Origin: Pseudomonas paraeruginosa PA7
GTDB lineage: Bacteria > Pseudomonadota > Gammaproteobacteria > Pseudomonadales > Pseudomonadaceae
Direction: 5' to 3'
DNA: 64,000 nt
Assembly: GCF_000017205.1 (NCBI RefSeq)
Contig: NC_009656.1
Coordinates: forward strand, 2,422,001-2,486,000
Shown: piece by piece, positions 24,212-33,348 of the stretch
Layout: each line of letters opens with the position of its first letter
How positions within the stretch are numbered: the stretch's first letter is position 1
Translations under genes and position numbers: made by a program
The notes under the pieces: generated by a model
What the model was told of the DNA's origin: nothing
Databases searched by the model: none
The model's input: the letters and a program-made list of their open reading frames with translations, nothing else

Positions 24212-25183
24212 ATGGCTTTCGATCTCGCTGTATTCAACAAGCAAACCTACACGGCTCTGACCGAAACCGTCGCCCAGGCGATCGACAAATTCAACCAGGC
24301 ATCCGCCGGCACCATCGTCCTGCAGAACGCGCCGGCGCAGGGCGACTTCGACATCAAGGCCAGCTTCAAGCTGATCGCCAATCTGGTGCGCCGCCGCAAC
24401 GTCTACGGCAACGGCGACGTGGCTGCGACTCGTCTGACGCAGTTGCTCAACGCCGCGGTGAAGGTCGCCGCCGGCACGCCACCGATCGAGTATGAGGCGG
24501 CCCAGTACAACTGGGTGTTGCAGAACCCGGCGTTGGCGGCCCTGACCATCGGTGAGCAACTGGGTAAAGCACGGGTCGCGGACATGCTGAACACCGCCAT
24601 CCGCGGCGCGGTGGCTGCGATCAGTGGTCACACCGACGCGACCCATGGCAGCGCTACCGAGACCGCAACCTTCCGCACCCTGAACAAGGCGGCGTTCAAG
24701 TTCGGCGACCGCGCCAACGCCATCGCGGCCTGGGTGTTCCACTCCAGCGTGGTCAGCGATCTCTACGACAACGCTCTTGCGAACGCCGAGAACCTGTTCA
24801 CCTACGACGGCGTGAACGTGATGCGCGACCCGTTCGGCCGCCTGTTCGTGGTGACCGACGCCGACTCGCTGATCGTGCCGGCTGGCGCCGACCCCGAGGC
24901 CAACCCGGCTTCGTTCCGCTCGCTGGGCCTGGTGCAGAGCTCGGTGCTGGTGACCGGCAACAACGACTTCGACGCTGTTCTGAACCGTACTACCGGCAAG
25001 GAGAACCTGGGTTCGGTTTACCAGGCCGAGTGGAGCTACAACCTGGGCGTGCTCGGTTACACCTGGAAGACCGGTACGGGCGGCGCTTCGCCGAACGATA
25101 CCGCGATCGGCACCGCGGCGAATTGGGAGCGCACCGCCTCCAGCGTCAAGGACACCGCCGGCGTTCTCGTGCTGAGCAAGTAA
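24212..25183 (+). CDS. Major capsid protein
   Basis: 323 aa behind AAGGAGG. No protease precedes it. Composition (Ala, Asn, Thr rich, no Cys) and context between scaffold and head-tail genes identify the capsid shell protein. Segments such as FTYDGVNVMRDPFGRLFVVT and NRTTGKENLGSVYQAEWSY are typical of phage coat proteins of HK97-like fold, though I infer the fold rather than see it. Confidence 0.85.
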   Translation: MAFDLAVFNKQTYTALTETVAQAIDKFNQASAGTIVLQNAPAQGDFDIKASFKLIANLVRRRNVYGNGDVAATRLTQLLNAAVKVAAGTPPIEYEAAQYNWVLQNPALAALTIGEQLGKARVADMLNTAIRGAVAAISGHTDATHGSATETATFRTLNKAAFKFGDRANAIAAWVFHSSVVSDLYDNALANAENLFTYDGVNVMRDPFGRLFVVTDADSLIVPAGADPEANPASFRSLGLVQSSVLVTGNNDFDAVLNRTTGKENLGSVYQAEWSYNLGVLGYTWKTGTGGASPNDTAIGTAANWERTASSVKDTAGVLVLSK

Positions 25184-25190
25184 CCGCAGA

Positions 25191-25210
25191 GGGGCCGCCA
25201 GGCCCCTTTT
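25191..25210 (+). terminator. Terminator after capsid gene
   Basis: GGGGCC, 4-base loop, GGCCCC, TTTT directly after the capsid stop; allows high capsid output. Confidence 0.75.
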
Positions 25211-25223
25211 CATGAGGTGGACA

Positions 25224-25709
25224 ATGACCAAGAAGATTCTGTGGTTCGTAGCTGGCCCGGCGACCTCGGACCAGATGGACTACGCCCAACGCAATGGGCT
25301 GACGATTCGGGACCCGCTCGCCTATCGCCAGGGTGACTTCCTCGAACAGGCCGATGCGGTGGCCGGCGAGGTGCCGCGGGCATACTCGGCGGCCTACGCC
25401 CTGATCGAACTGCAAACCAGCGGTGCTGCGAAGGCTTCGGGCGGCCAGGACGGCGAGCCAACCCTCGACGAAATCAAGGCTGACCTGAAGACCCTCGGCG
25501 TTGCGTTCGATGGGCGTGCAGGCAAGGCTGCGTTGGCGAAACTGCTCGCCGAGGCGAAGGCGGCCCAGGAGCACTCGCCGTTGAACGACGAGCAGGTGCT
25601 GGCGCGTCTCGTTGAACTGGGTGTCGAGGTGCCGGAAGGCGCCACGCCCGATTCGCTGCGCGAGCTCCTGAAGGCGACCGAGGAGAAAGCCAATGGCGGT
25701 GGTGACTGA
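25224..25709 (+). CDS. Small head-region protein with HeH/LEM-like repeats
   Basis: 161 aa from MTKKILWFVA at 25224. A strand-rich N-terminus is followed by two helix-extended-loop-helix units, IKADLKTLGVAFDGRAGKAA and LARLVELGVEVPEGATPDSL, similar to the HeH/LEM modules often found at the ends of phage head proteins. Overlaps the next gene by 17 bases. Possibly a capsid decoration or head-joining accessory. Confidence 0.6.
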   Translation: MTKKILWFVAGPATSDQMDYAQRNGLTIRDPLAYRQGDFLEQADAVAGEVPRAYSAAYALIELQTSGAAKASGGQDGEPTLDEIKADLKTLGVAFDGRAGKAALAKLLAEAKAAQEHSPLNDEQVLARLVELGVEVPEGATPDSLRELLKATEEKANGGGD

Positions 25710-26157
25710 GGGTGACAGCGCCAACAGCTACGTCTCCGTCGACCAGGCTACCGAGTATCACGCTCAGCGCGGCAATGCTGCCTGGGCGTCGGCCTCCCAT
25801 GACAGCCGCTCCTCGGCACTAATCAGGGCGACCGACTACATCGACCGCAGCTATCAATTCCGAGGCTCGAAGGTCGACCCGGACCAGCCGTTGGAGTTTC
25901 CACGCACCGGCCTGGCCTGGCCGAACCGGAAGCTGCAGGCCGCAACGTGCGAACTGGCCCTGTTGGCGCTCGACGGGCCGCTGGATACGGTACAGCAGGC
26001 CTCCGCCGTGAAATCCGAGACAGTGGGGCCCCTCACCACGGTCTACGCCGATCCGGTGAACCAGGGGCAGCCGCGCTACGTTGCAGTGGATCGGCTTCTG
26101 GAGGCGCTGACCGTCGGCGGCGGCATGTTCAACGTCAGGGTGTCGAGGATGAGCTGA
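25693..26157 (+). CDS. Head-tail connector, DnaT-like ssDNA-binding family
   Basis: 154 aa. The pattern ANSYVSVDQATEYHAQRGNA, ALIRATDYIDRSYQFRGSKV and LEFPRTGL matches the family annotated as putative DnaT-like ssDNA-binding proteins in phages; by position it is the head-completion adaptor under the portal. Stop and next start overlap (TGATG). Confidence 0.75.
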   Translation: MAVVTEGDSANSYVSVDQATEYHAQRGNAAWASASHDSRSSALIRATDYIDRSYQFRGSKVDPDQPLEFPRTGLAWPNRKLQAATCELALLALDGPLDTVQQASAVKSETVGPLTTVYADPVNQGQPRYVAVDRLLEALTVGGGMFNVRVSRMS

Positions 26158-26546
26158 TGGCTGATATCTACGACCGTTCCCGGACGATGGCCATTCGTAT
26201 GCTGGCACCGCGGAGTAAGGGCGGTAAGGGGCTTGAGCTACGCCTGACCAAGTTCGAGCAGGGCGAATACGACCCGGCTACCGGTGGAAGTCCAACCATC
26301 GAGCGCCGCTTCGATGGTTCCGGCATGCGCCAGGACTACGATGTGCGGGTTATCGACGGCTCGCTGATCCAACAGGGTGATGTCGAGATCATCATGTCTC
26401 CAGTGCAACTCGGGGGGCAGGACATGCCGGCGCCGAGGAACGGCGACCGTATCGAGTTCGACGGCGAGGCCTTCAAGGTGGTGACTGCGAAAGCCTGGAA
26501 TTATGCCGGCCTGGACATCGGCATCGTCGCGCAGGCGAGGAGGTAG
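26157..26546 (+). CDS. Head-tail joining protein
   Basis: 129 aa of mainly beta pattern (DGSLIQQGDVEIIMSPVQLG, RIEFDGEAFKVVTAKAWNYA). It corresponds in size and place to head-closure (stopper) proteins of siphoviruses. No motif beyond that. Confidence 0.65.
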   Translation: MADIYDRSRTMAIRMLAPRSKGGKGLELRLTKFEQGEYDPATGGSPTIERRFDGSGMRQDYDVRVIDGSLIQQGDVEIIMSPVQLGGQDMPAPRNGDRIEFDGEAFKVVTAKAWNYAGLDIGIVAQARR

Positions 26547-26549
26547 CGT

Positions 26550-27224
26550 ATGGCCCGTGGCTCTCGCATGCGTCAACGCTACTCGGGGCGCCAGGGCAGC
26601 TTCGCTGCAGCGGTGGCGCAGTTCCGCGACCAAGCCTTGGCTGCCGGCGATGCGATCTACCAGCGGATCATGTTGGACCTGTCGGTCAAGGTGATCGAGA
26701 AATCTCCAGTCGGTGACCCGGAGCGGTGGGCCGCGAACGTCGCTTACCGCCAGAGGGCGAGCGCCGCGGCGGACCGCTACGACGAGAGCGTCGCGATTCG
26801 CAACACCCTGATCAACCTGAATCCGAGCAACTTCACCAGGAACGGGAATCTGCGTCGAGGCGTGAAGCACGCAAAGCCGCTGACCAAGGCGGAGCGTGAC
26901 CAGAACTTCGATGTCAACGGGATGGTGGCCGGGCGCGGGTATGTTGGCGGACGCTTTCGGGCCAACTGGCAGTTCAGCATTGGCACGGCCGCACCGGGGG
27001 AGATTGATGACATCGACCCGACTGGCAGCAAGGCAATTTCTGCAGTGACCGCTGGGGTCCAGCCGCTGAAGCTCGGTGATACCGCCTATCTGGTGAACAA
27101 CCTGCCGTATGCGGTACCGCTCGAGTACGGGCACTCCAGCCAGGCGCCGGCTGGCATGGTCCGGGTGACCATCGCTGAATTCCAGCAGATTGTGGAGGCC
27201 GCCGTCAGGGCGAACCAGGTATGA
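26550..27224 (+). CDS. Tail completion protein, HK97 gp10-like
   Basis: 224 aa, longer than the usual 140. The helical start QFRDQALAAGDAIYQRIMLD with VIEKSPVGDP, then GRFRANWQFSIG, and NNLPYAVPLEYGHSSQAP are characteristic of HK97 gp10-like neck proteins. An inserted stretch (residues about 70-130) accounts for the extra length. Confidence 0.8.
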   Translation: MARGSRMRQRYSGRQGSFAAAVAQFRDQALAAGDAIYQRIMLDLSVKVIEKSPVGDPERWAANVAYRQRASAAADRYDESVAIRNTLINLNPSNFTRNGNLRRGVKHAKPLTKAERDQNFDVNGMVAGRGYVGGRFRANWQFSIGTAAPGEIDDIDPTGSKAISAVTAGVQPLKLGDTAYLVNNLPYAVPLEYGHSSQAPAGMVRVTIAEFQQIVEAAVRANQV

Positions 27225-27631
27225 GTCACGAGATCATTCAGCAACTGTTCGAGGCTCGCCTGGACGTCTGGGCGAAGGCCAAGGGTATCCCGGTCGCGTA
27301 CCCGAATGTGACGTTCGAACCGACGCCGGGTGCCATCTATCTGCGCTGCTTCACGCTGCCCGCTGGCACTACCAGTAGCGACTTGGGCGGCTACCACCGG
27401 GGCTTCACCGGTGTGTTCCAGATCAGCATCGTGGTCCCTGGTGGGCAGGGCACCGGCGTTGCCGCAGACATCATCGCCGGGTTGGGTCAGCAGTTCCCTC
27501 TCTACAGCGAGTTGTCCCGCCCCGGTTTCTCTGTGCAGGTGGTGAGCCCCCCAGCGCCGGGACCCTGGATATCGGGGGACATCGCCGATACCAAGCCAGT
27601 CTCCATCGGCTATCGCGCCGACATCTTCTGA
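27221..27631 (+). CDS. Tail terminator-like protein (DUF4128 type)
   Basis: 136 aa overlapping the previous stop. The pattern RCFTLPAGTTSSDLGGYHRG, FQISIVVPGGQG and GYRADIF agrees with DUF4128-type tail terminators, which cap the tail tube and join it to the head. Confidence 0.75.
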   Translation: MSHEIIQQLFEARLDVWAKAKGIPVAYPNVTFEPTPGAIYLRCFTLPAGTTSSDLGGYHRGFTGVFQISIVVPGGQGTGVAADIIAGLGQQFPLYSELSRPGFSVQVVSPPAPGPWISGDIADTKPVSIGYRADIF

Positions 27632-27653
27632 TCGCCCGCATGGGCACACCAGC

Positions 27654-27675
27654 ACCCGCCATGAGCGGGTTTTTT
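27654..27675 (+). terminator. Terminator before tail tube gene
   Basis: ACCCGC, 5-base loop, GCGGGT followed by a T run, between tail terminator and tail tube genes. Confidence 0.75.
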
Positions 27676-27698
27676 CATTTCCACACGAGGAAAACTCC

Positions 27699-28352
27699 AT
27701 GTCCGCAAGCCTCCCCAACGGCGCGCTGCTGGCCATTGCTGCCACCTACGGCCCGGCTATTCCGGTTACCGCTGTCTCCAACGCCAAGCCAGCGGTTGCT
27801 ACCGCAGATGCTCACGGCCTGCTGGTCGGTGACGTCGTGTCGCTGGTGTCCGGCTGGACCGGCCTGAACGGCCGAGCCGTCAAGGTCGCAGCTTCCACCG
27901 AGGACACCTTCTCCCTGGGCAATATCGATACCACGGATGTGATCCGCTACCCGGCCGGTGGCGGCATCGGTTCGGCGAAGAAGGTCCTCACCTGGCAGCA
28001 GATCCAGCAGGTGATGAACCCGACCACCTCCGGCGGCGAGCAGCAGTTCGTCCAGTACCAGTACCTCGAGGACGATGACCAGCGCCAGTTGCCTACCTTC
28101 CGCAACGCGCAGTCGTTCTCGATGCCGATCGCCGACGACCCCAACTTGCCGCAGTGGGCGGTGATTGAGGCGGCGGACCAGAGTAAGGCGCTGCAGGTGA
28201 TCCGCCTGACGCTGCGCAACGGATCGGAGGTTTTCTACAACGGCTACGTCTCGGTCAGCGACACCCCGACCCTGAACGTCAACGAAATCATGACCCGGAC
28301 CCTGACCATCGCTCTCGATGGCCGTCCGGTTCGCTACAACCCGGCCCCCTAA
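27699..28352 (+). CDS. Major tail tube protein
   Basis: 217 aa. An N-terminal small domain (KPAVATADAHGLLVGDVVSL, an Ig-like/ubiquitin-fold add-on) is followed by the tube domain (SFSMPIADDPNLPQWAVIEA, GSEVFYNGYVSVSDTPTLNV). By position before the frameshifted chaperone pair it is the tube subunit, stacked in hexameric rings. Confidence 0.85.
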   Translation: MSASLPNGALLAIAATYGPAIPVTAVSNAKPAVATADAHGLLVGDVVSLVSGWTGLNGRAVKVAASTEDTFSLGNIDTTDVIRYPAGGGIGSAKKVLTWQQIQQVMNPTTSGGEQQFVQYQYLEDDDQRQLPTFRNAQSFSMPIADDPNLPQWAVIEAADQSKALQVIRLTLRNGSEVFYNGYVSVSDTPTLNVNEIMTRTLTIALDGRPVRYNPAP

Positions 28353-28361
28353 GGAACTGTC

Positions 28362-28742
28362 ATGGCGAAGAAGTTCAGCATCGCGCAGGCGCCCACCTTC
28401 GAATCCAGTGTGGAGATTCCCCGCCTCGGCGGGGAGTCCATCAAGGTGCCATTCACCTTCAAGTACCTGGATCGTGAAGCGCTGGCCGACCTCTACAGCA
28501 GTTGGGGAGAGCGGTTCGAGCGCCTGGTCGAGGAGACTCGCGAGCAGTCTCTGGAAGCGTTCACCACGGCTCAGATCGACCTCCAGGTCGAGCAGGTACA
28601 AGCCGTTGTGGCCGGGTGGGGGTTCGACGAGGCGTTCACCGAGGCCAACGTCCGGCTGCTGGTGTCCTCCCTGGTCAGCGTGCCCGAGGCCATCCTCGAG
28701 GCTTACCAGAGCGCCTACAGCAGAGGGCGCTTGGGAAACTGA
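28362..28742 (+). CDS. Tail assembly chaperone (lambda G analogue)
   Basis: 126 aa. Helical, acidic protein (RLVEETREQSLEAFTTAQID). It ends LG-N-stop directly on the slippery heptamer GGGAAAC, so a share of ribosomes moves to the -1 frame and makes the longer G-T form. It chaperones the tape measure during tail assembly. Confidence 0.85.
   Translation: MAKKFSIAQAPTFESSVEIPRLGGESIKVPFTFKYLDREALADLYSSWGERFERLVEETREQSLEAFTTAQIDLQVEQVQAVVAGWGFDEAFTEANVRLLVSSLVSVPEAILEAYQSAYSRGRLGN
28733..28739 (+). promoter_or_regulatory. Programmed -1 frameshift site GGGAAAC
   Basis: Canonical XXXYYYZ heptamer in the right phase (TTG GGA AAC TGA), with the stop codon immediately after it. Same arrangement as lambda G-T. 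Confidence 0.85.
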
Positions 28743-29068
28743 AGCGCGCCGCACAAGAACTCTATCGGCCTGCAGCCAGCGCCCAGGAGCTGGCGCGGTT
28801 CGGATTGTCGCCGGATGACTTCGACGAAAGCGACGAGCAGATGGAACTCTGGCCCTGCAACTGGACGGCCTTCATCGTCTTCGAGGCGATGAGTACCCAG
28901 TGGCGGGCTGGCATGTGTGGCGCAACGGGCCTGGACTACACCGCTTTGCCGGTGGTGATGCAGATGTGCGGCGTAGCCGCTGGTGAGCAAGCCGCGGTGT
29001 TCGCAGATATCCGGGTAATGGAAGACGCCGCTCTGCGGACCTTCCGCGAGCAGAGGGAGTCGGGATGA
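28739..29068 (+). CDS. T part of frameshifted tail chaperone
   Basis: 109 codons in the -1 frame after the heptamer, giving a G-T fusion of about 235 aa. The sequence ARFGLSPDDFDESDEQMELW and WRAGMCGATGLDYTALP match DUF1799-type T domains, which recruit the tape measure. No independent start is needed. It overlaps the tape measure start by 4 bases. Confidence 0.8.
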   Translation: MKRAAQELYRPAASAQELARFGLSPDDFDESDEQMELWPCNWTAFIVFEAMSTQWRAGMCGATGLDYTALPVVMQMCGVAAGEQAAVFADIRVMEDAALRTFREQRESG

Positions 29069-32000
29069 GCAACTTCGCCGAACTGGGCATCAAGGTCGAT
29101 TCGAGCCCGGCCGCCAAGGCGGTCGAGGACCTCGACAAGCTGGTCGACTCCGCCGATCAGGCCGAACAGGCGATCGACAACCTGTCCGACGCCAGCAAGG
29201 GCCTCGAGCAGGCCACCAAGGGAGTTTCGCGCGCGGAGGAGGATGCTGCGCGCAGTGTCGACAAGGCGGCCGGTGCGCGTGAACGCCAGGCTGCTGCCAG
29301 CCGGAAGGTATACGACAGCGCCGCTGGCGAGATATCCATTATCAGCCAGTTGGAACGGGCGCTCTCCGGAAACGTCGCCAACATCGATGATCTGATTCGC
29401 GCCGAGAGCTTGCTCGAGCGGGCGCGCAAGGCCGGCCTGACCACGCTGCAGGACGAAGCGCAGTATCAGGATCGCCTGGGTGCGGCCTATGACCGGTTGC
29501 AGAAGGCGGAAACCAAGGAGGCCGCCGAGAAGCAGCGCCTGGTCGCGGCGCAGAACCGTCAGATCGAAGCGATGCAACGCACGGTCAACAGCATCGATCC
29601 GGTGACCGCCGCGTTGGCCAGGCTTGAGAAGCAGGAAGCCGCGTTGCGTGGGCTGCGCGCCGCCGGCGGGCTGGATGACGCCGGATTGGCCGCCGGCCTG
29701 GAGAAGATCGCGGCGAAGCGGCGGGACATCGAAGGGACCGGCGGCGCGATCAACAAGCTCGGGCTGACCAGCAAGGAAGCGCGCGAGAACGTGCTGCAGT
29801 TGGGTAACGCCCTCTCCACCGGTAACTGGCGGGTCGCCGCCCACAACATCGCCGAGATCGGTGTGAACGCCGGCGGCGCCGCTCGCGGTGTTATCGGCGT
29901 CCTGGCCCCGATTGGGCTGCTGGCAGCGGCGATCGGTGGTGTGACTGCGGCGGCGTACCTGGGAAGCAAGGAACAGGGCGAATACAACAAGGCGCTGATC
30001 ATGACCGGCAACTACGCTGGTACCAGTGCCTCTGGACTGGGCGAAATGGCGCGCCAAGTCAGCAATACGGTTGGCACGACCGGAGCTGCTGCCGAAGTGC
30101 TGGCCACCCTGGCGGGCAAGGGAGACTTGGCCAGCGAAAGCTTCGTTGCCATCACTCAGGCCGCGCTGTCGATGGAAGAGGCGACTGGCCGCGCGGTGGG
30201 GGATACCGTCGCCGAGTTCGTGAGGCTGGGAGAGGACCCTGTGAAGGCCTCGAAGGCCCTGAACGAGCAGTACAACTACCTCACCGCATCCGTCTACTCG
30301 CAGATCAAGGCGCTGGAGGAGCAGGGGGATCACGCCGGCGCGGTGAAGCTGGCGACCGAGGCCTACGCTGACGCAATCAACCAGCGGACCCCGAAGATTC
30401 TGGAGAACCTGGGTTGGATTGAGCGTGCTTGGGATGGAGTCGCACGTGCTGCGAAGCGCGCATGGGATGATGCCAAGAGCATTGGTCGCCAGGACATCGA
30501 CTCCCAGATCGCCGACGTGGAGCGGCGCCTTGCCCAGTTCGATCAAGGTGGTTTCGGCCTGGTCGGCAACCGCGACGAGAGCCGGAACCGCCTGCGCGAA
30601 GAGCTCGACATGCTCCGCGAGCGGAAGAAGGCGATGGAGGACGATGCCAGAACCGCCGGCGAGCGCGCTCGGGCTGAACAGGCCGCCCAGAATGCTATTG
30701 ACCGGATCGACGCTCGTTCCAGGGCGGCGCTGACCAACCAGCAGAAGCGCGCCAAGGAGTTGGAGCAGTACAAGAAGGATCTACAGGCGATCCGCGAGGT
30801 GAACCCGAACGATGACCGCCTGCAGCAGGCGACCATCGATCGCGAGATCGCCAACATCAACGCCAAGTACAAGGACCAGAAGGGCTCCGCCGGTTCGGTG
30901 GATCTACGCGCGGCCAACGCCGCGAAGAACAGCTTGGCCGAGATCACCGCGACCTACCGTAATGCGCAAAAGGAATTGGAGGCATCCCAGCGCGCAGGCG
31001 TGATCAGCGCGGAAAGTTACGCGCAGCAGCGCATCTCGATCATCCAGCAGGAGCGGGATGAGGTCACCCATGCCTACGAGCGTGAAATCGCAGCGCTGGA
31101 GGCTGCCAGGGCGAAGCAAGGAACCTCGGCTGCTCAGCGAATCCAACTCGACCAGAAGATCGCCGACGCCAGGACGGCGCTGGTCAAGGCGCAGCAGGAC
31201 GCCGATTCACAGCTCAACCAGATCGAACTCAGCGAGCAGGGGCGGCTACGGCGACAGGAGCAGTCAGTGCAGCGCTATACGCAGGCGCTGCAGGCGCAGG
31301 TCGATGCGTTGCGCCTGGAGGGCGAGCGCGCTGCGGCCGGAGTCAGTATGGGCGGACGAGAGCGGTCCCGCTTCGAGCAGTTGAACAGTCTCGACGACCG
31401 CTACAACCAGCAACTGATGGACCTGGAGAACCAGCGCTCCGATCCCAGTCGGCAAATGTCGGACGAGGAGTACGAGAAACGTCTGGCTGCGCTCAGAAAG
31501 GCGCATCAGGACCTGCGAGACACCGTGGTCAGCAACTACGACCAGATGACCGCAGCCCAGTCAGACTGGAGCAACGGAGCGAGCGGAGCCTGGAACGACT
31601 ATCTCGAAAGCGCCAGGAATGTTGCTGGGCAGACGCATGATCTGTTCACCAACGCGTTCCGCGCTATGGAGGATGCAGTCGCTACCTTCGCCACGACCGG
31701 CAAGTTGTCGTTCTCCGACTTCGCCAAGAGCATCCTGGCGGACATGGCGCGGATTGCAACGCGCGCCGCTGCCTCGCAGGCCCTTTCGTCCCTCTTCGGC
31801 GGCTTCTTCGGCGGTGGAAACGCTGCCGCGCAGTCGGGTGTCGACAACCTGGTGAGCAACAGCGGGCTGTTCGCCAACGGTGGTGCGTTCGCCGGCGGCG
31901 TGCAGATGTTCGCCACTGGCGGGGCCTTCACCAACAGCGTGGTCAGCACGCCTACTGCGTTCGGCATGAGCGGCGGCCGCCTGGGTGTGATGGGCGAAGC

Positions 32001-32256
32001 GGGGCCAGAGGCAGTAATGCCGCTGACCAGAACTTCGTCCGGCGCCCTCGGTGTGCGCGCTATGGGCGGTGGTAGCTCGCAGATCAACGTCGAGGTGAAC
32101 ATTGCCTCGGATGGTTCAGCCAACGTCTCCAGCAGCCAGCCTGGCCTGGACCAGTTCGGTCGCGACATCGGGACGTTCGTCGAGCAGAAATACCGACAAC
32201 TCCTGGCGCGTGATCTGCGGCGTGACGGTGCGATCGGCCGCGCCATCAACGGGTAG
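29065..32256 (+). CDS. Tape measure protein
   Basis: 1063 aa, the expected giant of the tail operon, setting tail length (roughly 1.5 angstrom per residue by the usual rule). N-terminal coiled coil, a hydrophobic segment (GVIGVLAPIGLLAAAIGGVT, residues about 275-300), a lambda GpH-like stretch (GNYAGTSASGLGEMARQVSN), long coiled coils and a C-terminal domain (FTNAFRAMEDAVATFATTGK, FGGGNAAAQ) as in lambda-type tape measures. Confidence 0.93.
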   Translation: MSNFAELGIKVDSSPAAKAVEDLDKLVDSADQAEQAIDNLSDASKGLEQATKGVSRAEEDAARSVDKAAGARERQAAASRKVYDSAAGEISIISQLERALSGNVANIDDLIRAESLLERARKAGLTTLQDEAQYQDRLGAAYDRLQKAETKEAAEKQRLVAAQNRQIEAMQRTVNSIDPVTAALARLEKQEAALRGLRAAGGLDDAGLAAGLEKIAAKRRDIEGTGGAINKLGLTSKEARENVLQLGNALSTGNWRVAAHNIAEIGVNAGGAARGVIGVLAPIGLLAAAIGGVTAAAYLGSKEQGEYNKALIMTGNYAGTSASGLGEMARQVSNTVGTTGAAAEVLATLAGKGDLASESFVAITQAALSMEEATGRAVGDTVAEFVRLGEDPVKASKALNEQYNYLTASVYSQIKALEEQGDHAGAVKLATEAYADAINQRTPKILENLGWIERAWDGVARAAKRAWDDAKSIGRQDIDSQIADVERRLAQFDQGGFGLVGNRDESRNRLREELDMLRERKKAMEDDARTAGERARAEQAAQNAIDRIDARSRAALTNQQKRAKELEQYKKDLQAIREVNPNDDRLQQATIDREIANINAKYKDQKGSAGSVDLRAANAAKNSLAEITATYRNAQKELEASQRAGVISAESYAQQRISIIQQERDEVTHAYEREIAALEAARAKQGTSAAQRIQLDQKIADARTALVKAQQDADSQLNQIELSEQGRLRRQEQSVQRYTQALQAQVDALRLEGERAAAGVSMGGRERSRFEQLNSLDDRYNQQLMDLENQRSDPSRQMSDEEYEKRLAALRKAHQDLRDTVVSNYDQMTAAQSDWSNGASGAWNDYLESARNVAGQTHDLFTNAFRAMEDAVATFATTGKLSFSDFAKSILADMARIATRAAASQALSSLFGGFFGGGNAAAQSGVDNLVSNSGLFANGGAFAGGVQMFATGGAFTNSVVSTPTAFGMSGGRLGVMGEAGPEAVMPLTRTSSGALGVRAMGGGSSQINVEVNIASDGSANVSSSQPGLDQFGRDIGTFVEQKYRQLLARDLRRDGAIGRAING

Positions 32257-32261
32257 AGCAC

Positions 32262-32600
32262 ATGGCAATCGAAACCTTCACTTGGGCCACCGAGAGCGGT
32301 GGCGAGGGCGACATAACCTTCGCCACCAGGTCCGCGCAATTCGGTGACGGCTACAAGCAGTTGGTGAGCGAAGGTCTGAACAGCAAGTCCCAGAGCTGGC
32401 CGGTGTCCATCACCGGGCCGGCGGCGACCATCAAGGCCGTGATGGACTTCCTGGACCGCCACACCGGAGCGCGTGCATTTCTCTGGACGCCGCCCTTGGG
32501 CGGCCTGGGCTTCTACACCTGTGCGGGCTACCGGCCCGTCAACCTCGGCGGCCGGGTCTACCGGCTGACCGCGACCTTTGAACAGGCATTCCATCCATGA
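32262..32600 (+). CDS. Minor tail protein M-like
   Basis: 112 aa with the lambda M pattern: ATRSAQFGDGYKQLVSEGLN, TGARAFLWTPPLG and YRLTATFEQAF. It builds the tail tip with L, K, I and J. Overlaps the L gene by 4 bases. Confidence 0.88.
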   Translation: MAIETFTWATESGGEGDITFATRSAQFGDGYKQLVSEGLNSKSQSWPVSITGPAATIKAVMDFLDRHTGARAFLWTPPLGGLGFYTCAGYRPVNLGGRVYRLTATFEQAFHP

Positions 32601-33346
32601 CACTGATCACCGATATCCAGAAGCTGGAGCCGGGCGGCGAGGTCGTGCTGTTCGAGCTCGACGGCAGCAACTTCGGCGCCGACGTGGTCCGGTTCCACGG
32701 TCACGCTATCCCGCACAGTCCGCAGGAACTGACCGCCGCCGGCGCCAACGCCGACCAGTTGCCGGCGAAATCGATCTGGTGGCAGGGCCACGAATACGCG
32801 GCCTGGCCGGTACAGATCGAGGGCATCGAGGCCAACAGCGATGGTACTGCGGCGCGGCCGAGCTTCACCGCCGGCAACGTCAATGGCCGGATTACGGCGC
32901 TCTGCCTGGCGTTCGAGGACCTGCTCCAGTTCCGCCTCACCATCCGGACGACGCTGGCGAAGTATCTGGACGCGGCGAACTTCCCTGGCGGCAATTCCGA
33001 CGCTGATCCCTCCCAGGAGATCGTCGAGATCTGGTACTTGGACCAGAAAACCAACGAGGACGGCCAGTACGTGGCTTGGGAACTGGCCTCGCCAGGCGAC
33101 GTTGGCGGCGAGCAGGTCGGCCGGCAGATGACCACCCTGTGCCATTGGGCGATGACGGGCGGGTATCGCGGACCCGACTGCGGCTACACCGGCCCGTACT
33201 TCGACATCGACGGCAACCCCACCGATGATCCAGCCCGGGACGAGTGTGATGGCTGCCTGGGCACCGGTTGCATCCCGCGCTTCGGTGAAGGCAACCAACT
33301 GCCCTTCGGCGGCTTCCCTGCCGTCTCGATCATCGCCAGGAGCTGA
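32597..33346 (+). CDS. Minor tail protein L-like, Fe-S cysteines
   Basis: 249 aa. N-terminal half as in lambda L (LEPGGEVVLFELDGSNFGAD, IWWQGHEYAAWPVQIEGIEA). The C-terminal part carries CHWAMTGGYRGPDCGY and CDGCLGTGC; in lambda L comparable cysteines hold an iron-sulphur cluster. Tail-tip component. Confidence 0.88.
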   Translation: MTLITDIQKLEPGGEVVLFELDGSNFGADVVRFHGHAIPHSPQELTAAGANADQLPAKSIWWQGHEYAAWPVQIEGIEANSDGTAARPSFTAGNVNGRITALCLAFEDLLQFRLTIRTTLAKYLDAANFPGGNSDADPSQEIVEIWYLDQKTNEDGQYVAWELASPGDVGGEQVGRQMTTLCHWAMTGGYRGPDCGYTGPYFDIDGNPTDDPARDECDGCLGTGCIPRFGEGNQLPFGGFPAVSIIARS

Positions 33347-33348
33347 CC

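Noticed and set aside
23336-25231. 631-codon minus-strand ORF opposite scaffold and capsid genes
   Set aside because: Shadow frame caused by high GC at third positions; no ribosome site, and the plus-strand genes are clearly real.
28936-30546. 536-codon minus ORF opposite the tape measure gene
   Set aside because: Shadow frame; composition and position follow the plus-strand coding phase.
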